Part shown: one piece after another, positions 22,715 to 30,545 of the stretch | Layout: every line of letters begins with the position of its first letter | Numbering within the stretch: the first letter of the stretch is position 1 | Assembly (NCBI GenBank): GCA_900547655.1 | Contig: URHQ01000013.1 | Span: 1-32,495, forward strand | DNA from: an uncultured Collinsella sp. | Lineage (GTDB): Bacteria; Actinomycetota; Coriobacteriia; Coriobacteriales; Coriobacteriaceae | Direction: 5' to 3' | DNA: 32,495 nucleotides | Made by a program: the position numbers and the translations under genes | Notes under the pieces: model-generated | What the model saw: only the letters and a program-made list of their open reading frames with translations | The model's database searches: none | Told to the model about the DNA's origin: nothing

Positions 22715-24030
22715 CAGACCCGGGTTTTGCCGATCATGATGTTGAGGATCTCGACGTCGGTGTCCTTCATGCCCACGCGGCCTACGTAGCCCATACTGGC
22801 GATTGTCTGCTCGACGGTATCCTGGATCAAGCCCTCGCCGGCGCGGAAGCCGCGGCCTTGCATGGCCATATCGTGGCCCAGAATCGCCGCATCAACGGCA
22901 GCGGAAATCTTGGCGGCGCAGCTCGCCTTGGCGCCATCGCACACGATGCCGCCAACGTTGCCGAGCGTGTTCGAGACTGTCGCGCCAATCTGCTCGCGCG
23001 TGCCGCCGCACAGCCAGGTAATCGCGGCACCGGCACCGCATGCGGCGCAAATAGCACCGCAAAACGCCGAGAGTGCACCGATATAGCTCTTGATATGCAC
23101 GGCGATAAGATCGGACAGCATCACGGCGCGCACCAGGCGATCGTGGTCGCAGCGCAGGTACTCGGCATACTCCATAACGGGCAATGCACAGGTAATGCCC
23201 TGGTTGCCCGAGCCGCACACAATGGCGACCGGCAGCGCGCAGCCGTTCATGCGGGCGTCGGACCCGGCGGCTGCACGGGCACGGGCACGGCAGGCGACGT
23301 CATCGGCACGAGCACCCAGCAGCGTACGGCCCACCTCGGCACCCCAAGCGTGCGCCAGGCCCTCGGCGCTGATCGCGCCGTTCAGCTCAATCTGACGCTC
23401 AACGGCAGCGCGGGCGCCATCGATGTCGCCGTCCTCGATAAAGTCGATGATGGACTCAATCGACATGGGCGTGTCGGCGCTATCTGCCGCACGCTCGGCC
23501 ACCACGCGCTCTGCGCAGGCGGCACACTCCCCCGCCGACTTGCCGCATACCGGAATACCGTCGAGCGTATGGCACGTGACATTGGTGTGGTGGTCGGTAA
23601 TCTCGACGACCGCTGTATGGCCCTCGGCTGTGGCAGTCACCTTGATGTAGAGGTTGGGCACGCCCTCGACAAGTGACACATCGCAGTAGCCGGCGTCGGC
23701 GAGGAGCTCGGCCACGCGAGCACGGTCTTTATCGTCAACGCTCTCGAGCACCTCGAGCGCGCTCTTGGCGTCGCCGCCCACGGCACCCAGCACGGCCGCC
23801 GCCTCAATACCGTGCATACCGCCCGAGTTGGGCACGGTCACGCTCTTAACGTTCTTGATGATGTTGCCCGAGCAGGCAACATCCATATGATTGGGTTCGC
23901 AACCGAGCGTCTGACTCGCCAGCGCCGCTGCATAGGCAACGGCAATGGGCTCGGTGCAGCCGAGTGCACAGACAAGTTCGCGGTTCAAAACACCGCAAAA
24001 CGCGGCATCACGGATGGAATCGGTAGGCAT
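22711..24030 (-). CDS. L-cysteine desulfidase-like protein (CyuA/YhaM, UPF0597; serine dehydratase alpha-like)
   Basis: A 439-residue protein of the CyuA family, cytoplasmic, which degrades L-cysteine to pyruvate, ammonia and sulfide with an Fe-S cluster. Landmarks: LGCTEPIAVAYAAA (Cys25), VPNSGGMHGIEAAA, VCGSGNQGI, and a Cys-rich stretch AFCGAICAACGAGAA near residue 335, where the other cluster ligands of the family lie. ATG 24030 follows AGGAG. The stop overlaps that of the HAD gene. A serine-dehydratase role cannot be excluded. Together with metY in this window it suggests active sulfide/cysteine turnover. Confidence 0.85.
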   Translation of the reverse strand: MPTDSIRDAAFCGVLNRELVCALGCTEPIAVAYAAALASQTLGCEPNHMDVACSGNIIKNVKSVTVPNSGGMHGIEAAAVLGAVGGDAKSALEVLESVDDKDRARVAELLADAGYCDVSLVEGVPNLYIKVTATAEGHTAVVEITDHHTNVTCHTLDGIPVCGKSAGECAACAERVVAERAADSADTPMSIESIIDFIEDGDIDGARAAVERQIELNGAISAEGLAHAWGAEVGRTLLGARADDVACRARARAAAGSDARMNGCALPVAIVCGSGNQGITCALPVMEYAEYLRCDHDRLVRAVMLSDLIAVHIKSYIGALSAFCGAICAACGAGAAITWLCGGTREQIGATVSNTLGNVGGIVCDGAKASCAAKISAAVDAAILGHDMAMQGRGFRAGEGLIQDTVEQTIASMGYVGRVGMKDTDVEILNIMIGKTRVC

Positions 24031-24202
24031 TAGTATCTCCTGCTTGCATAACGGGCTGGGCTCTCAAAAAAGTTAGCTCCTTTATTTGATAACAATGCAT
24101 CAAAAACCGCAACCATGGTTCCGGCGGACGGCGCTCGAGCACAAATTGGTGGCATTATTCATGAGAAGCCGATCTTGTTGCCTGCTAAAGCGTTTGACCA
24201 AA

Positions 24203-24218
24203 AAACGCTCGAGCGTTT
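24203..24218. promoter_or_regulatory. 16-bp perfect palindrome upstream of rpiB
   Basis: AAACGCTCGAGCGTTT lies 83 bases ahead of rpiB and directly follows a TTGACC (24194-24199). Position and symmetry suit an operator. A -10 could not be fixed (TATCAT at 24234 is a weak candidate). Confidence 0.4.
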
Positions 24219-24300
24219 ACGCAAAAGTCGCGCTATCATGCAGTCGAACGCGGTAAACACCTTTAGCATTTGCGCCGCACAGACCAGAGAGGAACCATCC

Positions 24301-24768
24301 ATGAAGATCGGTATCGGTAACGACCACGCCGCCGTCGAGCTCAAGAACATCATCTCCGAGCACCTGAAGGAGCGCGGCTGCGAGGTCGTGAACTTTGGCA
24401 CCGACACCTCCGAGAGCTTTGACTACCCCATCGCCGGCTACAAGGTGGGTAAGGCCGTTGCCAACGGCGACGTCGACCTGGGCATCCTCATCTGCGGCAC
24501 TGGCGTCGGGATTAGCCTGGCTGCCAACAAGGTCGAGGGCGTACGCGCCGTCGTGTGCTCCGAACCCTTCAGCGCCAAGCTCTCCCGCATGCACAACAAT
24601 ACCAACGTGCTCGCCTTTGGCGCCCGCGTCGTGGGCTCCGAGCTCGCCAAGATGATTGTCGACGAGTGGCTCGACGCCGAGTTTGAGGGAGGTCGTCACG
24701 AGCGTCGCGTTAACCTCCTCAACGAGATCGACCACACGCGCGGTCTCAAGGTCGTCGACGAGGCCTAA
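24301..24768 (+). CDS. rpiB: ribose 5-phosphate isomerase B
   Basis: A 155-residue enzyme interconverting ribose 5-phosphate and ribulose 5-phosphate, normal length. It begins MKIGIGNDHAAVELKN, has the catalytic Cys65 in ILICGTGVGIS, and MHNNTNVLAFGARVVG followed by HERRVNLL. ATG 24301 follows GAGGAA. It is a single gene with its own terminator and a palindrome in its leader. Allose 6-phosphate isomerase is a related alternative. Confidence 0.95.
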   Translation: MKIGIGNDHAAVELKNIISEHLKERGCEVVNFGTDTSESFDYPIAGYKVGKAVANGDVDLGILICGTGVGISLAANKVEGVRAVVCSEPFSAKLSRMHNNTNVLAFGARVVGSELAKMIVDEWLDAEFEGGRHERRVNLLNEIDHTRGLKVVDEA

Positions 24769-24795
24769 ACAACTCAGTGCCACAAGCTAACAACA

Positions 24796-24830
24796 GGGGT
24801 CCGCTCGGAACTCATGACCGAACGGGCCCC
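24796..24830 (+). terminator. terminator of rpiB
   Basis: GGGGTCCGCTCGG / CCGAACGGGCCCC (13 positions, one G-U, one mismatch, loop of 9) followed by TTCATAGATTTT, 28 bases after the stop. Confidence 0.7.
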
Positions 24831-24851
24831 TTCATAGATTTTGGAATAAAA

Positions 24852-24881
24852 GGGCGCCGCGGATGGAGTTCCGCGGCGCCC
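24852..24881 (-). terminator. terminator of ndk
   Basis: Perfect 12-bp stem GGGCGCCGCGGA / TCCGCGGCGCCC with a 6-base loop; TTTTATT follows on the minus strand. Confidence 0.88.
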
Positions 24882-24919
24882 AAGCCACACGCTAACAGCT
24901 TTAAGGAGTCAAAGCTGGT

Positions 24920-25324
24920 TTAGCCAAAGAAGCGCTTGATCTCGATCTCGGCGTTCTCCAGGCAGTCGGAGCCGTGGATCACGTTGGCGTTGACATCGAC
25001 GGCAAAGTCGCCGCGGATGGTACCAGGAGCAGCGTCAAGCGGATTAGTAGCGCCCATGAGGGTGCGCATCTTAGCAACAGCGGAGAGACCGGAAACGACC
25101 ATCTTGACGACCGGACCGCTCGTCATAAAGTCACAGAGACCGCCAAAGAAGGGCTTGTCGGCCAGATGGGCGTAGTGCTCCTCGACGGTAGCGCGCTCGA
25201 GCGTGGTCATCTCCATGCGCTCGATGACAAGGCCGCTGCGCTCAATGCGAGCAACAATCTCGCCGATTTTGCGATCGCGCACCGCGTCGGGCTTAATCAT
25301 GATGAAGGTCTTCTCGATAGCCAT
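24920..25324 (-). CDS. ndk: nucleoside diphosphate kinase
   Basis: A 134-residue kinase that balances nucleoside triphosphates, normal length. It starts AIEKTFIMIKPDAVRDR, and has the phospho-accepting His117 in NVIHGSDCLENAEIEI. Also GPVVKMVVSG and RTLMGATNPLDAAPGTIRGDFA, all conserved. ATG 25324 has AAAGG 7 bases upstream. It has its own promoter and terminator, so it is a single-gene unit. Confidence 0.97.
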   Translation of the reverse strand: MAIEKTFIMIKPDAVRDRKIGEIVARIERSGLVIERMEMTTLERATVEEHYAHLADKPFFGGLCDFMTSGPVVKMVVSGLSAVAKMRTLMGATNPLDAAPGTIRGDFAVDVNANVIHGSDCLENAEIEIKRFFG

Positions 25325-25387
25325 AAGGTAGCCTTTCAAGTAGGTTCGCGCGTGCCCAAGTCCCATTCCGGCACCCGCCTGGACTGC

Positions 25388-25416
25388 ATCGTAACAGAGT
25401 TTTAGCTGCAGTTAAA
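25388..25416 (-). promoter_or_regulatory. possible ndk promoter
   Basis: Minus-strand TACGAT (25388-25393) with TTTAAC (25411-25416) 17 bases upstream. Both boxes are weak matches. The remainder of 25325-25708 holds the argH terminator and nothing else recognised. Confidence 0.35.
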
Positions 25417-25628
25417 CAAAAAGCTGTTTATTGAAACGCTACAACTTATTAAAGCGCTCCATATGTGTCACTTCTGTTTCGAAGCCCGATTAGAGTACCA
25501 TCCGACTGCCCATCAACCGCATCGAACAGAGCAGACGGTCGGTTGCCGCCCGCGAACGTACCCCCTTCACAACCCGCCCAAAGGTCCTACAGAAGTTCTC
25601 GACAAGCCCCTCCCCCATAGCAACAAAA

Positions 25629-25658
25629 TACGGGCGCCCACATCAGCAGGCGCCCGTA
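25629..25658 (-). terminator. terminator of argH
   Basis: Perfect 10-bp stem TACGGGCGCC / GGCGCCCGTA with a 10-base loop, followed on the minus strand by TTTTGTTG. Confidence 0.8.
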
Positions 25659-25708
25659 AAGCAAAAACAATTTATCAATAAATGGCCAAAACGGCTTCAG
25701 CCAAACCC

Positions 25709-27139
25709 CTACTTTACCCCGTGGCCCATCTCGACGACCTTGGTCAGCGATCCAAACATGCCTTCGTCGGCAACGAGCTTTGCCTCGGCACGCTGCAGCT
25801 GCACGGCAACGGCGGCAGGGGCGGTACCGCCCTCGGTCGTGCGCGCAGCGACAATCGACGGGATGTCGAGCGCCTCCGTAATGTCGTGCTCAAAGAGCGG
25901 GCTTGCCTCCTGGAACACCTCAAACGGCAGGTCCTCAAGATTGCAGCCGCGCTTCTCGCACATCAGGACCAAATGGCCCACCACGGCATGTGCCTCGCGG
26001 AACGGCAGGCCACGCTTGGCCAGGTAATCGGCAACATCGGTAGCGGCAAGGTGCCCCACGCCGCACTCGCGCGCCATGGCATCCTCGTTGACGGTCCAGG
26101 TCGAAATCATACCGGCCATAACGGACAGGCACTGCATGAGCGTATGGGCGGTATCGAGCGCACCCTCCTTGTCCTCCTGCAAGTCCTTGTTATAGGCGAG
26201 CGGCAAGCCCTTCATGGTCACGAGCAGCTGCACCAGGTTGCCATAGACTCGGCCGCTCTTGCCGCGGATAAGCTCGGCAAAGTCGGGGTTCTTCTTCTGC
26301 GGCATGATGGACGAACCAGTGGAGTAAGAGTCGGAAAGCGTGATAAAGCCAAATTCGGAGCTCGACCACAGCACGATCTCCTCGGAAAGACGCGACAGGT
26401 GCATGGCCATGACGGAGCCGGCGTAATGCAGATCGAGCAGGAAATCGCGGTCGGAAACCGCATCGAGCGAGTTGGGAATCACGCCCGCAAAGCCAAGCTC
26501 GGCAGCCGTCATCTGACGATCGAGCGGATAGCTCGTACCGGCAAGCGCGGCAGCACCCAACGGGCAGTTGTCGGCGGCATCAAAGGCGGCCTTCAGGCGC
26601 GTAAAGTCGCGCGCGAACATCCAGGAATACGCCAGCAGATGATGCGACAGCAGCACGGGCTGAGCGTGCTGCATGTGCGTGTAGCCCGGCAGAATCACCT
26701 TGTCGTACTTCTTGGCCGCATCCACCAGCACATGGCGCAGCTCAAGATTGGCCTCCATGAGCTCTTTGGCCAGCGCCTTGACGCCCAGGCGTGTGTCGGT
26801 CGCCACCTGGTCGTTGCGCGAACGCCCGGTATGCAAGCGCTTACCGGCCTCGCCGATGCGACGCGTCAGCTCGCTCTCGATGGACATATGAATGTCTTCG
26901 TCGTTGATGTCGAAGGTGAAGTTGCCGGCATCGATATCCTGTTCGATTCCGGTCAGGCCCTTGGCAATCGCCTGCTCGTCCTCAACACTGATGATGCCCT
27001 GAGCCGCCAGCATTTTGGCATGCGCCTTAGAGCCGGCGATATCCTGCTTATAGAGATGTTTGTCGACCGGCAGCGACGCACCAAACTCCTGCGTGACCTC
27101 GGCCACGCCTGCCTCAAAACGACCGCCCCAAAGAGCCAT
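25709..27139 (-). CDS. argH: argininosuccinate lyase
   Basis: A 476-residue enzyme that splits argininosuccinate to arginine and fumarate, the last step of arginine synthesis. It starts ALWGGRFEAGVAEVTQEFGAS and has HTGRSRNDQVATDTRL, GYTHMQHAQPVLLSHH and the catalytic loop GSSIMPQKKNPDF. ATG 27139 follows AAAGGGG; an in-frame ATG at 27214 adds 25 residues foreign to the family. It is the last gene of argG - small gene - argH on the minus strand. Confidence 0.97.
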   Translation of the reverse strand: MALWGGRFEAGVAEVTQEFGASLPVDKHLYKQDIAGSKAHAKMLAAQGIISVEDEQAIAKGLTGIEQDIDAGNFTFDINDEDIHMSIESELTRRIGEAGKRLHTGRSRNDQVATDTRLGVKALAKELMEANLELRHVLVDAAKKYDKVILPGYTHMQHAQPVLLSHHLLAYSWMFARDFTRLKAAFDAADNCPLGAAALAGTSYPLDRQMTAAELGFAGVIPNSLDAVSDRDFLLDLHYAGSVMAMHLSRLSEEIVLWSSSEFGFITLSDSYSTGSSIMPQKKNPDFAELIRGKSGRVYGNLVQLLVTMKGLPLAYNKDLQEDKEGALDTAHTLMQCLSVMAGMISTWTVNEDAMARECGVGHLAATDVADYLAKRGLPFREAHAVVGHLVLMCEKRGCNLEDLPFEVFQEASPLFEHDITEALDIPSIVAARTTEGGTAPAAVAVQLQRAEAKLVADEGMFGSLTKVVEMGHGVK

Positions 27140-27257
27140 GGAACCGTCCCCTTTCTCCAAATACCAAAACAAGCGCCCAAAGCAATGCGCCATATCGCTA
27201 AAGCGATTTTTCAACCGCTAGTTTTACACATTCCCCACCGTGTGCGGAGCCATGTAG

Positions 27258-27428
27258 CTAATTTGCAAAGAAGTGACGCGCCATGCACTTGGCGCCCAAC
27301 GTCTCCCTCCGGATGTTGCCCTGCGAACCATCGATCCAGGCCTTCAGGCTCATAGGGACGTCCTCGACCCTTGCAGCATCGAACTCGGGCGCGAGGGCAA
27401 GTAAAGCATGCGCGATAGCATTGAACAT
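27258..27428 (-). CDS. unrecognised 56-residue protein between argG and argH
   Basis: ATG 27428 has GAGGAG at 8 bases; stop TAG 27258-27260. The predicted protein begins MFNAIAHALLALAPEFDAA, continues with PMSLKAWIDGSQG and NIRRETLGAKCMARH and ends FFAN. It has no signal peptide, no membrane helix and one Cys. Codon use is GC-rich at third positions like its neighbours, which supports coding. It is in the same orientation as argG and argH, 118 bases before argH. I do not recognise a family. It could be an arginine-pathway accessory, a remnant, or an unrelated small protein. Confidence 0.6.
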   Translation of the reverse strand: MFNAIAHALLALAPEFDAARVEDVPMSLKAWIDGSQGNIRRETLGAKCMARHFFAN

Positions 27429-27478
27429 AATGGATACTCCTCATATATATAGGCGCAGAGCCGCCAAATTGATAGAAG

Positions 27479-27508
27479 GAGCCCCGCCGGACAACCCCGG
27501 CGGGGCTC
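27479..27508 (-). terminator. hairpin after argG
   Basis: Perfect 12-bp stem GAGCCCCGCCGG / CCGGCGGGGCTC with a 6-base loop. The tail on the minus strand is CTTCTATC, a poor T-run, so termination may be partial, letting transcription reach the small gene and argH. Confidence 0.6.
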
Positions 27509-27667
27509 GGACTCAGCCGCAGACACGGCATCATATATGCGGGCGGAACGTAGGGGCCACCGATGTTAAGAAGTGTCAGCAAGCATAACGAAAGGTAGGG
27601 ACCCCGTGCGCCCGTTATGTATCACGCGGATGGGCCGCGCGGATACCAAGGGAAGGAGGCGCTAGGC

Positions 27668-28888
27668 CTAGGCGGCAGCAGAGCTGGGGCCCTGGACCTT
27701 TGCCCACGTCTTGAGCGACAGCGTATCAATCTCGATAAAGCCGGCGCTGGCCTTCTCGTCAAACGTGGTGTCGCGGTCGTAGGTAGCCAGACCGTAGTCG
27801 TAGAGGCTGAAGGGGCTCTTGCGGCCGACGACATGGCAGTTGCCCTTAAAGAACTTCAGACGGACAGTGCCGGTCACGAACTTCTGGGTATCGGCCATAA
27901 AGGCATCGAGCGCGTTTTTGAGCGGGCTGTACCACTGGCCGTTGTACACGGCGGTGGCCCAATCCTGCTCGAGCTTGATCTTGGTCTTGAGCAGGTCGCC
28001 CTCGACGCAGATGTCCTCGAGCGCCTTGTGGGCAGTGATGAGCGTCAGGGCTCCGGGAACCTCATAGCACTCACGGCTCTTGAGGCCCACCAGACGATCC
28101 TCGACCAGATCGAGGCGGCCAAAGCCATTGTCGCCGGAGATCTTGTTGAGGGCGATGACGATCTCGGAGAGCTTCATCTTCTTGCCGTCGACGGCGACGG
28201 GCTTGCCGGCCTCAAACTCAATCTCGGTGTAGGTCGGGGTGTCCGGCGTGTCCTCGGGGTTCTTGGTCATAACCCAAGCGTCGTCGAGCGGCTCGTTCCA
28301 GGGATCCTCCAGGTGACCGCACTCAATGGCACGACCCCACAGGTTGTCGTCGATGGAGTAGGGGTTGTCGTTGGCACCCTCGGGAACCGGCACGTTATGG
28401 GCGTGGGCATAGGCGACCTCGTCGGGACGGCATTTCAGGTCCCACTCGCGAACCGGGGCGATAACCTTGAGCTCGGGGTCGAGGGCCTTGACAGCGGCCT
28501 CAAAACGGACCTGGTCGTTACCCTTGCCGGTGCAGCCGTGGGCGACGTACGTCGCGCCAAACTCGTGGGCGACCTCAACAAGCTTCTTGGCAAGCAGCGG
28601 GCGAGACAGGGCGGAGAGCAGCGGATACTTGTTCTCGTACATGGAGTTTGCTGCGATGGCCTTAGTCAGGAACTCATCGGAGAACTCGTCGCGCAGGTCG
28701 AGCACCTGGCAATCGAGAACGCCCAAGTCGAGCGCCTTCTGCTTCTTGGCATCCAGTCCGGTCTCTTCCTGGCCCACATTGCCGCAGACACAAACGACAT
28801 CGAGATTCTTCTCGTCCTGGAGCCACTTGACACATACGGATGTATCAAGACCACCGGAATATGCGAGAACGACTTTTTCCTTGCTCAT
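27668..28888 (-). CDS. argG: argininosuccinate synthase
   Basis: A 406-residue enzyme that joins citrulline and aspartate with ATP. It begins KEKVVLAYSGGLDTSVCVKW (ATP loop SGGLDTS, residues 11-17), then YVAHGCTGKGNDQVRFE and PYSIDDNLWGRAIECGHLEDP. ATG 28888 follows AAAGGAAA; an in-frame ATG at 28939 has no RBS. A 24-codon Arg-rich leader ORF lies 205 bases upstream on the same strand, suggesting attenuation by arginine supply. Only argG and argH are present here; the earlier arginine genes are elsewhere. Confidence 0.97.
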   Translation of the reverse strand: MSKEKVVLAYSGGLDTSVCVKWLQDEKNLDVVCVCGNVGQEETGLDAKKQKALDLGVLDCQVLDLRDEFSDEFLTKAIAANSMYENKYPLLSALSRPLLAKKLVEVAHEFGATYVAHGCTGKGNDQVRFEAAVKALDPELKVIAPVREWDLKCRPDEVAYAHAHNVPVPEGANDNPYSIDDNLWGRAIECGHLEDPWNEPLDDAWVMTKNPEDTPDTPTYTEIEFEAGKPVAVDGKKMKLSEIVIALNKISGDNGFGRLDLVEDRLVGLKSRECYEVPGALTLITAHKALEDICVEGDLLKTKIKLEQDWATAVYNGQWYSPLKNALDAFMADTQKFVTGTVRLKFFKGNCHVVGRKSPFSLYDYGLATYDRDTTFDEKASAGFIEIDTLSLKTWAKVQGPSSAAA

Positions 28889-29093
28889 GGCTGTTTCCTT
28901 TCGCCCTTGGTAGCTAGTTAGAACATCGGTCAGTTGCAAGTCACCTTGAGGTCATAAACCGTGCAATATCAGGTTATTCAGCAGAATGCATCACAGGCAT
29001 GCCCTAGAAACATGCGGCTATGTCGTGCTTAAACCCAACGACCTCAAAATGACTCTGTTGAGGCATTGCGCCCCATGCGGACAGAGACGATTG
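28889..29093 (-). promoter_or_regulatory. argG leader region, candidate attenuator
   Basis: 205 bases between the leader peptide stop and argG. It has a long-range inverted pair, TTGAGGTC (minus, 29040-29047) and GACCTCAA (minus, 28946-28953), and a small GCATG/CATGC hairpin between them. No classical T-run terminator was seen, so if attenuation occurs it may act on translation or Rho. A partial ARG-box-like TGAATAACCTGATATTGCA lies near 28962-28980. Confidence 0.35.
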
Positions 29094-29168
29094 TTATCGT
29101 CGTCGGGAAATTGCGCGCTGGCGTCGGATGGCATTGTCTGCAGTGGTGATGATCTTTACGAACTGCAT
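29094..29168 (-). CDS. arginine-rich leader peptide upstream of argG
   Basis: A 24-residue ORF: ATG 29168 with AAAGGAG at 6 bases (a strong RBS), stop TAA at 29094-29096. The peptide begins MQFVKIITTAD and ends AIRRQRAISRRR, so six of its last eleven residues are Arg, with three consecutive CGA codons directly before the stop. An Arg-codon run at the end of a short well-translated ORF ahead of an arginine biosynthesis gene is the classical design of an amino-acid attenuator, as in his, trp or leu leaders. CGA is usually a slowly read Arg codon, which would sharpen stalling; that is inference. Confidence 0.6.
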   Translation of the reverse strand: MQFVKIITTADNAIRRQRAISRRR

Positions 29169-29271
29169 CTGCCTCTCCTTTCACGCATCGCCGGGCGCAA
29201 TTCAAATATCGCAAACGGTACCTTTTCCTCGGTAAGCGGCTCTTTTGCCGTCTCCGTTTTCGATGTTCGCT

Positions 29272-29299
29272 ATATTACGATAAAGTGCACGCTGCGCAA
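29272..29299 (-). promoter_or_regulatory. possible promoter of the argG leader transcript
   Basis: Minus-strand TAATAT (29272-29277) with TTGCGC (29294-29299) 16 bases upstream, giving a start near 29265, about 97 bases before the leader ATG. The -35 is weak. The rest of 29169-29442 is AT-rich and must also hold the promoter of the plus-strand gene at 29443. Confidence 0.35.
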
Positions 29300-29442
29300 G
29301 CGACAAATTCAATTTTCTGAAAAGTTTTTTCATTAGTTTGTGAATTGCAGTGCAAATACGCACCATTCCTGCGAAAATACGCTCGACTACTAGTTGATGG
29401 TTATAACGTCTGAAACAATCTCGAAACGAAAGGCGCATTTTT

Positions 29443-30270
29443 ATGCAAACTTACGAATCGGACGCCAACATCGGCAACATTAAGATTCTCGCCGTCGATA
29501 TGGACAAGACGCTGCTGACCGACGAGCGTGTGCTGCCCCAAGGTCTTGATGAGCGCCTGGACAAGCTCGCCGACGCCGGCATCGTATTCTGCCCCGCCAG
29601 CGGACGTCCCGCCCCCAAGCTCGAGGAAATGTTCGAGGGCATTAAGAACCGCCTCGCCTTTTGTCCCGACAACGGAGCGTGCGTGATCTATCGCGGTAGC
29701 TATATCTATAAGAGCAATATTGACGTGGAGCTGTATCAGCAGGTCTTGAGCCGTGCCTCAGAGGATCCTCGCGCTGTCCCCGTCCTGTGCTGCTTCGACG
29801 AGTTCTACGTTCTTGCCCGCGACCATCAATACCACGACGAGATCAGCGTCTACTACAACACAATCAACTACGTCGACAGCTTTGAGGGCATTGATTTCGA
29901 GTCCAACAAGATTTCGGTCTTCTTCCCCGGCTACGACGCCGAGCCCGCTTTCCGCGAGACCTATAACCCCGAGTTCTCGGACAAGCTCTACGTCACCAAC
30001 GCCGGGCGCGAGTGGATCGACTTTATGAACCTGGGCGTCGACAAGGGCGCCGGCGTCGCGCACCTGTGCGAGCACCTGGACATCGATATTGCCGATGCTG
30101 CCGCCGTGGGCGACACCTACAACGACATCCCCATGCTGGAGCGCGTCGGTCACAGCTTCATCGTGGACAATGCCGAAGAGCATATGAACGCGCACGCCAA
30201 GTGGCGCATTCCGAGCAACAACGACGGGGGCGTACTGACGCTCATCGACGCCATCTTGGCGGCTCGTTAA
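29443..30270 (+). CDS. Cof-type HAD phosphatase
   Basis: A 275-residue HAD-superfamily sugar-phosphate/cofactor phosphatase of the Cof (class IIB) type. Motif I is LAVDMDKTLLTD (Asp19, Asp21), motif II FCPASGRPAPKL, the cap domain lies between about residues 85 and 190, the motif III Lys is in LGVDKGAGV, and motif IV is AVGDTYNDIPMLE. Substrate unknown. ATG 29443 follows GAAAGG at 9 bases. It is divergent from the argG leader and ended by a long palindrome. Confidence 0.9.
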   Translation: MQTYESDANIGNIKILAVDMDKTLLTDERVLPQGLDERLDKLADAGIVFCPASGRPAPKLEEMFEGIKNRLAFCPDNGACVIYRGSYIYKSNIDVELYQQVLSRASEDPRAVPVLCCFDEFYVLARDHQYHDEISVYYNTINYVDSFEGIDFESNKISVFFPGYDAEPAFRETYNPEFSDKLYVTNAGREWIDFMNLGVDKGAGVAHLCEHLDIDIADAAAVGDTYNDIPMLERVGHSFIVDNAEEHMNAHAKWRIPSNNDGGVLTLIDAILAAR

Positions 30271-30281
30271 CGTTGCTCGTC

Positions 30282-30410
30282 GGACCTGGCCGGGTGGCAT
30301 GGGTTAACTTTTCGCTCGGTCAGGTCCTGCGCAAGACGAAAGCCACATTAAGTGGCTTTCTTTGCGTGCGGAATCTACGAAAAGTTAACCCATGCCACCC
30401 GGCCAGGTCC
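30282..30410. repeat. palindromic element with 33-bp perfect arms and a nested hairpin
   Basis: Arms 30282-30314 and 30378-30410 are exact inverted copies. The 63-base centre holds a second hairpin, GAAAGCCAC/GTGGCTTTC, around ATTAA. CAGGTCCTGCG occurs both inside (30321-30331) and at the outer right end (30404-30414) as a direct repeat. It starts 12 bases after the Cof-type gene. Confidence 0.88.
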
Positions 30411-30477
30411 TGCGGTGACTTGCTTGCCGCCTAGATGGCGTCTTGGCGTCTAGATACTTTGGCTGATTTTTTGGAAT

Positions 30478-30511
30478 GAAGGGGGCTCCTTGTTCGCAAG
30501 GAGCCCCCTTC
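30478..30511 (-). terminator. hairpin after polA
   Basis: Perfect 15-bp stem GAAGGGGGCTCCTTG / CAAGGAGCCCCCTTC with a TTCG loop, 35 bases after the polA stop. Neither side has a good T-run, so termination may be weak or two-way. Confidence 0.6.
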
Positions 30512-30545
30512 TGCTTTGGGTTACTTTGGGGTTGTTGGTATGTCT

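Noticed and set aside
25682..27355. Long plus-strand open frame of about 557 codons
   Set aside because: It is antisense to argH, which has full family motifs; GC-rich third positions keep opposite frames open.
28986..29336. Plus-strand frame of 116 codons and minus-strand frame 29202-29438 in the argG leader region
   Set aside because: No RBS, no family features and AT-rich random composition; the short leader ORF on the minus strand is better supported.
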